NCBI GenBank assembly: GCA_025361705.1
Contig: JANYJW010000045.1
Coordinates: 1 to 43,804, forward strand
DNA length: 43,804 nt
Source of the DNA: Gemmatimonas sp.
GTDB taxonomy: Bacteria; Gemmatimonadota; Gemmatimonadetes; Gemmatimonadales; Gemmatimonadaceae
Direction: 5' to 3'
Positions 22,856 to 29,912 of the stretch are shown here, piece by piece (the stretch's first letter is position 1; every line of letters begins with the position of its first letter). The position numbers and the translations under genes were made by a program. The notes under the pieces were generated by a model. That model made no database searches. It had not been told where the DNA came from and worked only from the letters and a program-made list of their open reading frames with translations.

Positions 22856-23083
22856 ATGCCCTGGTTCCGCCGTTACGGCTGGTTTCACATCCCGACGTCC
22901 GCCCCCGGTGCAATCGTCACCATCGGCGCACTCGCGTTCTGTGTGCAGGTGACCGTCGCCATCGATCGCCAGGCGCATTCGGTCACCGACATGCTCTACG
23001 GCATCTACCCGTTCATCATCCCCACGCTGCTGCTGCTCGACTGGGTGGCGTCGCGCACCAGTGCGCCGGAGCGCCGCCCGTGA
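22856..23083 (+). CDS. Small membrane protein, two helices
   Basis: This 75-residue protein is unrecognised. It begins MPWFRRYGWFHIPTSAPG, has a hydrophobic segment near 17-36 and a second near 48-65, and ends with a short basic tail. The pattern of aromatic residues just before the first helix, followed by a Ser/His-rich loop (IDRQAHSVTDMLYG), looks conserved rather than random. It lies directly downstream of the 22428-22799 membrane protein gene and probably works with it. No Shine-Dalgarno sequence is obvious. A 216-bp gap separates it from the kinase gene at 23300. Confidence 0.55.
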   Translation: MPWFRRYGWFHIPTSAPGAIVTIGALAFCVQVTVAIDRQAHSVTDMLYGIYPFIIPTLLLLDWVASRTSAPERRP

Positions 23084-23287
23084 CCGACAGCGCGTGGGCC
23101 ATTGCGCTTGCGCGCGCGGCAGCGACCGCACGCTTTCCCGCGCCGCGCGCACGCACGCCGTCAACCGAACGCACCGAGCAAGTTGCCCCGACCCCACGCG
23201 CCGCATAGCATCGGCGCGCACCGCTGTCCAGAGGCATCGAACGGGACGCTTGCTTGCCCTCACGCTGGCCGTCGCGGCGGGACGCGC

Positions 23288-23293
23288 TACAAT
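23288..23293 (+). promoter_or_regulatory. Candidate -10 box (TACAAT) for leaderless deoxynucleoside kinase
   Basis: TACAAT ends 6 nt before the ATG at 23300. The spacer TCGGCC has no Shine-Dalgarno sequence. Confidence 0.5.
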
Positions 23294-23299
23294 TCGGCC

Positions 23300-23989
23300 A
23301 TGCTCCTCGGCGTCGCAGGAATGATCGGGTGCGGTAAGTCGACGCTTTCCGTGGCCCTCGCAAAACGGTTCGGCCTCCAGCTCGCGCTGGAGAGCGTCGA
23401 TGCAGAAAACCCCTGGCTCGAACTGTTCTACGACGGCGAGTCGGGCATGCGCACGTACGGGCTGCACCTGCAGCTCCACTTCCTCGCCACGCGCTTTGAG
23501 AGCATGCGCAAGATGCGCGCGATGGGCGGTAGCTGGGTGCTCGACCGCACCTGGTATGAAGACGCGGAGATTTTTGCGCGGGGGTTGTACGAGTCAGGTT
23601 ACATGCACTCCAACGACTGGGCGCTCTACCAGCGCCTCTACGCGGAGCTGCTGCATGCCCCCGCCGCCCGCCCGCCCCGGCTGATGGTCTACCTGCACGG
23701 CCCGTTCGAGACGATCCTCGACCGCATCATCACCCGCGGACGGCCGAAGGAAAAGGACACCGACCCGGAGTACTTTGCCTCGCTCCACGCGCGCTATGCC
23801 ACGTGGATCAAGGGTTTCCGACGCTGCCCGGTGCTGCACCTCGACGTCCGCGAGTACGACCTCTTCGCCGACCCGGGCGCGGTGGACGACATTGCGACGC
23901 GCGTGCGGCTCGAACTGGAAAGGGAAATTCCGCAGACCGAGCTCTGGCCGGCGCAGAAGCGGCGCAAGGACGCGTTCGCTCAGGGGTGA
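23300..23989 (+). CDS. Deoxynucleoside kinase
   Basis: This 229-residue enzyme phosphorylates deoxynucleosides for DNA precursor salvage. The P-loop is GMIGCGKST (7-15), the probable catalytic base is Glu31 in LESVD, and the DRTWYED motif (82-88) corresponds to the DRS-x-YED motif of the deoxyguanosine/deoxyadenosine/thymidine kinase family. The lid is at ITRGRPKEKD, near 145-154. Base preference cannot be read from sequence. It lies on the opposite strand to trmFO, with which it converges over a 19-bp gap. ATG 23300 is the first codon that gives a family-like N-terminus, and it is preceded by a TACAAT box without a Shine-Dalgarno sequence. Confidence 0.9.
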   Translation: MLLGVAGMIGCGKSTLSVALAKRFGLQLALESVDAENPWLELFYDGESGMRTYGLHLQLHFLATRFESMRKMRAMGGSWVLDRTWYEDAEIFARGLYESGYMHSNDWALYQRLYAELLHAPAARPPRLMVYLHGPFETILDRIITRGRPKEKDTDPEYFASLHARYATWIKGFRRCPVLHLDVREYDLFADPGAVDDIATRVRLELEREIPQTELWPAQKRRKDAFAQG

Positions 23990-24008
23990 CGCAGCGGGAG
24001 CCGGGCGA

Positions 24009-25385
24009 TCACACCAGCCCGTGCTCGGCAATCCACGCCGCCATCGCCGCCATCGACCGCTCGGCGTACAGTGACCGCTTCTTCTGCTTGTCGCGCGGCG
24101 GCTCCGGCAACTCCTCGAGCAACCCGAAGTTCGCGTTCATCGGCTGAAAGTGCGCGGGATCGGCCTCGCGCAAATGCCGATACAGCGCGCCGAGCATCGT
24201 CACCGACGGCGGCACCACGGGGTCCTTGCCGGCGAGCAGTCGCGACAGGTTGATCGCCGCCAGCAGCCCGGTTGCCGTGCTCTCGGTGTAGCCCTCGACG
24301 CCCGTCAGCTGACCGGCAAAGAGCACCTGCGGATCATCACGCAACGACAGGTGCGGCGTCAGCGCCGCCGGCGCATTGAGATACGTGTTCCGGTGAATCG
24401 ACCCGAAGCGCAGGAACTCGGCGTTCTCGAGCCCGGGAATCAGGCGGAATACGCGCTGCTGCTCTGGAATGCGCAGCCGTGTCTGGCAGCCGACGATGTT
24501 CCACATCCGCCCCGCGCGATCTTCGCGCCGCAACTGCACCACCGCCCACGGACGACGCCCCGTGCGCGGGTCGCGCAACCCGATGGGCTTCATGGGCCCG
24601 AAGCGCAGCGACTCGCGCCCGCGACGCGACATCTCCTCCACCGGCATGCACCCCTCGAAATACGGTGCCTTGTCGAACTCATGCGCCGTGAACTGATCCC
24701 CCTCGGCCAGCGCGTCCATCAGCGCGTCGTACTGCGCCTTATCCAACGGACAGTTGAGGTACGCCCCCAACGCCTCTCCGTCCCCCGCACCAACCTGTGC
24801 CTGTGCCTGTTCCTCAGGCGTCATGGTCTCCTTGTCCCACCTCGCTGCGCGAAACGCCACCGACTGGTTAATCGACTCCACCGACACAATTGGCGCGATG
24901 GCATCGTAGAAGCTCAGCGACTGCACGCCCAGGCGCGCGCGCACGCTCTCGGCCAGCGCGTCGCTCGTCAGCGGACCGGTGGCGACAATCGCCGGACTCG
25001 CCGGCACCGCACACACCTCCTCGCGCGTCACCGTGATGCGCGAATGGTTGACCACGCGCTCATGCACGTGCCCCGAGAAGACGTCGCGATCCACCGCCAG
25101 CGCGCTCCCGGCCGCCACGCGCGCCGCGTCCGCCGCGTCGAGCACCAACGACCCGAGCAGCCGCATCTCGGCCTTCAGCAGGCCGTGCGCGTTGGTGAGC
25201 TCGGTGCTCTTGAACGTGTTGCTGCACACGAGCTCGGCCAGGCGGTCCGTCTGGTGCGCCGGCGTGCCGCGCACGCCGCGCATCTCGTGCAGCACCACGC
25301 GATGTCCACGCTCGGCCAACTGAAAGGCGGCCTCGCTCCCGGCGAGGCCGCCTCCCACCACATGCACGTCGGGCGGAGTCGTCAC
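24009..25385 (-). CDS. trmFO: TrmFO, folate-dependent tRNA (uracil-54) methyltransferase
   Basis: TrmFO uses methylene-tetrahydrofolate and FAD to make ribothymidine at position 54 of tRNA. The 458-residue product begins TTPPDVHVVGGGLAGSEAAFQLAERG, with the FAD-binding GGGLAG at 11-16. It includes VCSNTFKS, FYDAIAPIV, YLNCPLDKAQYDAL, FEGCMPVEEM, PMKPIGL, and the C-terminal LFAGQLTGVEGYTES typical of the family. The start is a GTG at 25385 whose last bases overlap the topA TGA by 4 nt, so translation is coupled to topA. A longer frame upstream reads through topA in another frame and is a shadow. The topA-trmFO order is the same as in Bacillus. Confidence 0.95.
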   Translation of the reverse strand: MTTPPDVHVVGGGLAGSEAAFQLAERGHRVVLHEMRGVRGTPAHQTDRLAELVCSNTFKSTELTNAHGLLKAEMRLLGSLVLDAADAARVAAGSALAVDRDVFSGHVHERVVNHSRITVTREEVCAVPASPAIVATGPLTSDALAESVRARLGVQSLSFYDAIAPIVSVESINQSVAFRAARWDKETMTPEEQAQAQVGAGDGEALGAYLNCPLDKAQYDALMDALAEGDQFTAHEFDKAPYFEGCMPVEEMSRRGRESLRFGPMKPIGLRDPRTGRRPWAVVQLRREDRAGRMWNIVGCQTRLRIPEQQRVFRLIPGLENAEFLRFGSIHRNTYLNAPAALTPHLSLRDDPQVLFAGQLTGVEGYTESTATGLLAAINLSRLLAGKDPVVPPSVTMLGALYRHLREADPAHFQPMNANFGLLEELPEPPRDKQKKRSLYAERSMAAMAAWIAEHGLV

Positions 25386-27805
25386 GCCACGCCGGCCGTC
25401 TCGCCTTCGACGTCCGCCGGCGCTTCCACCGCCCACTCGTTGGCGCACTTGAGGCACTTCCGGTAGTGACCGCGCGTCTTGTTGCTCTTGGCCTCCGCGC
25501 CAATGAAGCCGCAATCGGGGCACTTCTCGAGCACCGGCTTGTCCCAGCAGACGAAGTCGCACGCCGGGTAGTTCTCGCACCCGTAGAACGCCTTGCCGCG
25601 CTTCTTGCTGCGCCGCGCCGCGATGTCGCCGCCGTCCTTGGGGCACTTGGCCCCTGTCGGCATCGATCGCGTGCCGCGGCACTTGGGGAAGGTGGAGCAG
25701 CCGAGGAACTCTCCCGACCGGCCGCGACGGATCACCATCGGCTTGGTGCAGAGGGGGCACGGATAATCCGTCATCACCGGCGGCACGCGCTCGCCCTTGA
25801 GCGGACGCGTGTACTTGCACGTCTTGGGATGATTCTCGCAAGCAACGAACGGCCCGAAGAAGCCGCCCTTGGGCAGCAGCTTGCCGCCGCACGTCGGGCA
25901 CTTCTCGGTCTCGAGTGCGCCCAGGTCGTGCGCCTCGCGAATGAGCCCCTCGACGTCAACATCGTTGAGCGACTTCTCGAACGGCCCCCAGAAATCGGCC
26001 AGCACCGCCTGCCAGGCGAGGCCGCCATCCTCCACCTTGTCGAGCTCGTTCTCCATCTCCGACGTGAAGCCCACGTTGAAGACGCCGGGGAACTGCTTCA
26101 CCATCACCTTCTCCACGCTCTCGCCCAGCGACGTGGGGAAGAAACGGCGCTGCTCGAGCTCGGCGTAGTGCCGGTCGGTGAGCGTCGAGATGATGCTGGC
26201 GTAGGTCGACGGGCGGCCGATGCCGAGGCGCTCGAGTTCCTTGACGAGCGACGCTTCGGAGTAGCGCGGAGGCGGCTCCGTGAAGTGCTGACTGGGCGTG
26301 ATCTCGCGCACCGGCGCGTGCTCGCCCGGCTCGATGGCCGGCAGCGCCTGCTCGTCTTCAAGCGCCTTCGAATCGCCTTCCTCGCGCGCTTCCTTGTAGA
26401 GCGACAGGAAACCCTTGAACTTGATCACCGACCCGGTGGCGCGGAACAGATAGCGCCCGAGGTCGAAGTCCACCGTGGTCGTGTCGAAGATCGCGGGCGC
26501 CATCTGTGACGCCATGAAGCGCTGCCAGACGAGCGTGTACAGCTTGAGCTGGTCGGGCGTGACGTACTTCGCCACCGCTTCGGGCGTGCGCGCAGGATCG
26601 GTGGGACGGATGCCCTCGTGCGCGTCCTGCGCGTTGCTGTCCTTGCCCGCCCCATAAAGCTGCGGCGTCTTGCAGAGAAACTCCTCGCTGAAGCTCTGCA
26701 GCAGGAACTCGCGCGCCGCCTGCGCGGCGCTCTCGGCCACGCGGCTGGAATCGGTGCGCATGTACGTGATCATGCCCACCGCGCCCTCGGCCTTTCCGAG
26801 CTCGATGCCTTCGTAGAGGTTCTGCGCCAGGCGCATGGTGCGCTTGGAGCCGAAGCCCAGCTTCTTGGCTGCTTCCTGCTGCAACGTGGACGTGGTGAAC
26901 GGCGCCGCCGGATTCTTGCGGCGCTCACGCCGCTTGATGTCGGTGACGTCAAACGCCGTGCGTCCCGCGAGATCGTCGAGAATGGTCTGCGCCGCAGCTT
27001 GGTTGGGAATCTCCGGCTTGTGGCCATCGACGTGGTGCAGCTTGGCGGTGAACGCCTGCCCTTCGTGCTCGAGCGTCGCGGCAATGGTCCAGTACTCGAC
27101 GGCCGTGAACGCGCGGATTTCGCGCTCGCGCTCCACCAGCATGCGCAGCGCCACCGTCTGCACGCGCCCGGCCGAGAGTCCCTTCTTTACCGTCTTCCAG
27201 AGCAGCGGACTGGCCTTGTAGCCCACCAGACGGTCGAGCACCCGGCGCGCCTGCTGCGCATCGACCTTCTGCTGGTCGATCTCGCCCGCGGCCTCGATGG
27301 CCTTGGTGACCGCTTCCTTGGTGATCTCGTGAAACAGCACGCGCTTGATCGGCGGGCCGTTCTTGCGCACCACCTGCCCGCGGACGTGCCAGGCAATCGC
27401 CTCGCCCTCGCGGTCAGGGTCGGTCGCGATGAAGACGGAGCGCGCGTTCCTGGCCGCGCTCTTCAGCTCAGCCAGCGTCTTCTCCTTGCCGGGAATCGTC
27501 ACGTACTCAGGCTCGAAGCCGTGCTCGACGTCGATACCCAGCGTGCGCTCGGGGAGGTCGCGCACATGGCCGACCGTCGCCTTCACGGCATACCCGCTGC
27601 CGAGATACTTCCCGATCGTCTTCGCCTTGGCCGGCGACTCGACGATGACGAGCGCCTTGCCTGCGGCGTGCGCCTCGGCTTCGGCGTCCACGATCTCCAC
27701 GGGCGCACTCTTGCGCACAGCGGGCTTGCGGGTCGCCGCTGTCTTCTTCGCCGTCGTCTTCTTCGCGGCGGACTTCTTTGCAGTGGTCTTTTTCTTGGCT
27801 GCCAT
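25382..27805 (-). CDS. topA: DNA topoisomerase I with lysine-rich N-terminal extension
   Basis: This type IA topoisomerase relaxes negative supercoils. Of its 807 residues, 1-34 are a basic Lys/Ala/Thr head (MAAKKKTTAKKSAAKK) that is not part of the usual enzyme. The Toprim domain follows (ALVIVESPAKAKTIGKYLG; FIATDPDREGE near 125-134). The active-site Tyr348 is in GMITYMRTDSSR. The C-terminal region holds four cysteine-rich zinc-ribbon-like segments, beginning CPTCGGK, CPLCTKP, CPKDGG and CPDCG. ATG 27805 lies 4 nt after the stop of the Smg-like ORF, so translation is probably coupled. The gene ends by overlapping trmFO. Confidence 0.97.
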   Translation of the reverse strand: MAAKKKTTAKKSAAKKTTAKKTAATRKPAVRKSAPVEIVDAEAEAHAAGKALVIVESPAKAKTIGKYLGSGYAVKATVGHVRDLPERTLGIDVEHGFEPEYVTIPGKEKTLAELKSAARNARSVFIATDPDREGEAIAWHVRGQVVRKNGPPIKRVLFHEITKEAVTKAIEAAGEIDQQKVDAQQARRVLDRLVGYKASPLLWKTVKKGLSAGRVQTVALRMLVEREREIRAFTAVEYWTIAATLEHEGQAFTAKLHHVDGHKPEIPNQAAAQTILDDLAGRTAFDVTDIKRRERRKNPAAPFTTSTLQQEAAKKLGFGSKRTMRLAQNLYEGIELGKAEGAVGMITYMRTDSSRVAESAAQAAREFLLQSFSEEFLCKTPQLYGAGKDSNAQDAHEGIRPTDPARTPEAVAKYVTPDQLKLYTLVWQRFMASQMAPAIFDTTTVDFDLGRYLFRATGSVIKFKGFLSLYKEAREEGDSKALEDEQALPAIEPGEHAPVREITPSQHFTEPPPRYSEASLVKELERLGIGRPSTYASIISTLTDRHYAELEQRRFFPTSLGESVEKVMVKQFPGVFNVGFTSEMENELDKVEDGGLAWQAVLADFWGPFEKSLNDVDVEGLIREAHDLGALETEKCPTCGGKLLPKGGFFGPFVACENHPKTCKYTRPLKGERVPPVMTDYPCPLCTKPMVIRRGRSGEFLGCSTFPKCRGTRSMPTGAKCPKDGGDIAARRSKKRGKAFYGCENYPACDFVCWDKPVLEKCPDCGFIGAEAKSNKTRGHYRKCLKCANEWAVEAPADVEGETAGVA

Positions 27806-27809
27806 CGGC

Positions 27810-28046
27810 CTAGTGCATGGTCCCGGGTTCCGGGAGCGTTCCTGTATCGTCAATCCCGGCGCTCTCCATCAGGGCGCGCAGGTCATCGAGCACAATGCGC
27901 CCATCGACGTGCGCCATGGCGCGCTCGATCACCTGCTCGAGCTCCGCGGCGTTGAGGACGCCCGCCCCGCTCAGTGCAAGCAGGTGGCCCCACGCCTCTG
28001 GTGCAAATCGCCCGCGCTCATGCGGGCCTTGGACGCGAAATGTCAT
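27810..28046 (-). CDS. Short Smg/DUF494-like protein
   Basis: The 78-residue product resembles the C-terminal half of the Smg (DUF494) family. WGHLLALSGAGVLNAAELEQVIERAMAH-type sequence is followed by DGRIVLDDLRALM. Full-length Smg proteins are about 150 residues, so this is a reduced form. In many proteobacteria smg lies between dprA and topA, and the same position next to topA supports the assignment. The function of Smg is not established. A TACTAT box on the minus strand (28066 to 28061), 14 nt before the ATG, is a plausible promoter for this gene and topA. Confidence 0.65.
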   Translation of the reverse strand: MTFRVQGPHERGRFAPEAWGHLLALSGAGVLNAAELEQVIERAMAHVDGRIVLDDLRALMESAGIDDTGTLPEPGTMH

Positions 28047-28115
28047 TGCTTCTCACAACTATAGTATTGCGGCTTACCGGACATTCTCATCCGGGCCACA
28101 ATCCTACTCCGTCGG

Positions 28116-28631
28116 TCAGTGCCGGGCAAGCGCCAGTATGGCCTCGACGGCATCAGTTGGTGTCATCAGATCAACGCTAACAGTATGATCTGATTGCATA
28201 TACGCCGCTTCGCGAACGGCCAAAATTGCCGTCAACGCTGTCAGGGGATCTGGCCCGGCGAGCATCGGACGGGCCAAGACACCACCGCCGAGTCGTTCCA
28301 GCGCACGCGCGGGAGCCACGCGCAGCCAGATGAGCTGTGCTGGTGGCCGTACCAGGTCCACCAAGCCCGGAACTGTGATCCACCCGCCACCCGGCGCCGC
28401 CACCAACGGCACCATTTCGCTGGCGAGTCGCTCGGTGGCAGCACGCTCGAGGGCGCGGAAGTGCGCCTCGCCGTGCAAGGCGAATATCTCGCCGACACTC
28501 CGTCCCGTATGCTCGACAATCCACTCGTCGAGATCGACGAACGGACGCTGCAGCCGCTGCGCCAGCGCACGCCCAACGGTGCTCTTGCCGGCCCCCGGAA
28601 TGCCAACAAGGATGAGGTGCGCGGCCGGCAT
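28116..28631 (-). CDS. aroK: Shikimate kinase
   Basis: This enzyme phosphorylates shikimate at the 3-hydroxyl in the route to chorismate. The 171-residue product has Walker A GIPGAGKS (10-17), the shikimate-binding DLDEWI (33-38) and an APGGGW loop (79-84). R59 in HFRALE and the ARPML segment near the lid fit the family. The C-terminal part is a little degenerate but has no frame break. ATG 28631 lies 1 nt after the aroC stop, indicating translational coupling. It follows aroC in one transcription unit downstream of pilQ. Confidence 0.92.
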   Translation of the reverse strand: MPAAHLILVGIPGAGKSTVGRALAQRLQRPFVDLDEWIVEHTGRSVGEIFALHGEAHFRALERAATERLASEMVPLVAAPGGGWITVPGLVDLVRPPAQLIWLRVAPARALERLGGGVLARPMLAGPDPLTALTAILAVREAAYMQSDHTVSVDLMTPTDAVEAILALARH

Positions 28632-28632
28632 G

Positions 28633-29826
28633 TCAGCCCAGCCGGCTGGCCACGTGCGCGAGATACGCGTCGAGATTGCGGCGCAGCTCCCCCATCGAGT
28701 CGCCGCCGAACTTCTCGACCATTGCATCGGCCAGCACCAGCGCCGCCATCGCTTCGGCAATCACGCCCATCGCGGGAACCGCCGTGACGTCGCTTCGCTC
28801 CGCCACGGCCTCTGCCCCTTGGCCGGTCTTGGTATCGATGGTCGCCAGCGGACGCATCAGCGTGCTGATTGGCTTCATGGCAACGCGCACCACGAGCGGC
28901 TCGCCGGTGGTCATGCCGCCCTCGAGGCCGCCCGCGCGGTTGGTCTGCCGGCGCACATTGCCGCTGCGCGTGCGTCCCGGCGCCATCGTGATCTCGTCGT
29001 GCACCTCGGCGCCCGAGCGACGCGCCGCCTCGAAGCCCATGCCCACTTCCACGCCCTTCACGGCGGGGATTGAAAGCATCGCCTGCCCCAGACGTCCATC
29101 GAGGCGGCGATCCCAGCTCACGTGCGATCCCAGCCCCACGGGGAGGCCATCCACGACCACCTCGCAGATGCCGCCCAGGGTGTTGCCGTCGCGCTTGGCC
29201 GCATCGATGCGCGCGATCATCCGCTGCTCGGCGCCGGCGTCGAGCGTTCGTAGTGGCGAGGCGTCCGACGCCGCATTAAGGTCGGTCGGCAGGTCGGCGG
29301 GACGCACCGCGTCGATGCCGCCCAGGTGCACCAGATGCGAACCGACGCGCACGCCGCACTCGGCCAGCAGGCGGCGGCAGATGGCGCCCGCCGCGACGCG
29401 CGCCGTCGTCTCGCGCGCCGAGGCGCGCTCGAGAATGTCGCGCGCATCATCGCGGTCGTACTTGAGCAGGCCCGACAGGTCGGCGTGCCCGGGACGTGGG
29501 CGGTGCACCGCACGTTTGCGCGCGCCCTCGGCATCGCCGTCACGCGGCGCGGGGTCCATGATCTCCTGCCAGTTGGCCCAGTCGCGATTGCGGATGAGCA
29601 TCGCCACGGGCGAACCGAGTGTCTCGCCGGCGCGCACGCCCGAGAGGAACTCCACCGCGTCGCGCTCGATCTGCATGCGGCGACCGCGGCCATAGCCCTG
29701 CTGGCGTCGCGCAAGGTCGGTGTTGACGTCCTCGGCGAGCAGGGGCAGGCCGGCGGGGACGCCTTCAAGTACGGAGACCAGTGCCGGGCCGTGGGATTCG
29801 CCGGCGGTGATGAATCTGATTGGCAC
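28633..29826 (-). CDS. aroC: Chorismate synthase
   Basis: This enzyme makes chorismate from 5-enolpyruvylshikimate-3-phosphate using reduced flavin. The product has 397 residues. The N-terminal PIRFITAGESHGPAL contains the conserved His12, and RRQQGYGRGRRMQIE (about 40-54) is the family signature. The RSGNVRRQTNRAGGLEGGMTTG-type segment (about 275-297) and the RSDVTAVPAMGV C-terminal region are also typical. The start is GTG 29826, with no clear Shine-Dalgarno sequence. It is 86 bp downstream of pilQ; the gap holds heptad repeats and a strong hairpin. aroK follows 1 nt later. Confidence 0.96.
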   Translation of the reverse strand: MPIRFITAGESHGPALVSVLEGVPAGLPLLAEDVNTDLARRQQGYGRGRRMQIERDAVEFLSGVRAGETLGSPVAMLIRNRDWANWQEIMDPAPRDGDAEGARKRAVHRPRPGHADLSGLLKYDRDDARDILERASARETTARVAAGAICRRLLAECGVRVGSHLVHLGGIDAVRPADLPTDLNAASDASPLRTLDAGAEQRMIARIDAAKRDGNTLGGICEVVVDGLPVGLGSHVSWDRRLDGRLGQAMLSIPAVKGVEVGMGFEAARRSGAEVHDEITMAPGRTRSGNVRRQTNRAGGLEGGMTTGEPLVVRVAMKPISTLMRPLATIDTKTGQGAEAVAERSDVTAVPAMGVIAEAMAALVLADAMVEKFGGDSMGELRRNLDAYLAHVASRLG

Positions 29827-29832
29827 GGGAGT

Positions 29833-29860
29833 GATGGCAGGAGGCAGATGGCAGATGGCA
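29833..29860. repeat. Four in-phase heptanucleotide repeats before aroC
   Basis: The four units are GATGGCA, GGAGGCA, GATGGCA and GATGGCA. They lie immediately upstream of the aroC GTG and abut the hairpin at 29861-29891. They share the GATGGCA consensus of two other sites in the window. Confidence 0.7.
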
Positions 29861-29891
29861 GAGCGGGGGCGGCCACCGGCCGCCCCCGCTC
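29861..29891 (-). terminator. 14-bp GC-rich hairpin after pilQ
   Basis: GAGCGGGGGCGGCC (29861-29874) and GGCCGCCCCCGCTC (29878-29891) pair perfectly around an ACC loop. On the minus strand it follows the pilQ stop. No U-run follows, so termination may be partial, leaving aroC expressed at a lower level. Confidence 0.65.
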
Positions 29892-29912
29892 AACATAACA
29901 AGACTCAGGCCC

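Noticed and set aside
23102-23299. Extended N-terminus of the deoxynucleoside kinase.
   Set aside because: The upstream 66 codons are Arg/His/Pro-rich without family similarity, and a TACAAT box lies just before ATG 23300.
24150-25466. Long plus-strand open frames opposite trmFO and topA (also 26618-27955).
   Set aside because: The composition is dominated by Arg, His and Leu, with no motif. The minus-strand genes are complete and conserved.
24009-25901. Longer trmFO start upstream to 25901.
   Set aside because: The added 172 codons overlap the C-terminus of topA in another frame. The GTG overlapping the topA stop gives the family-like N-terminus.
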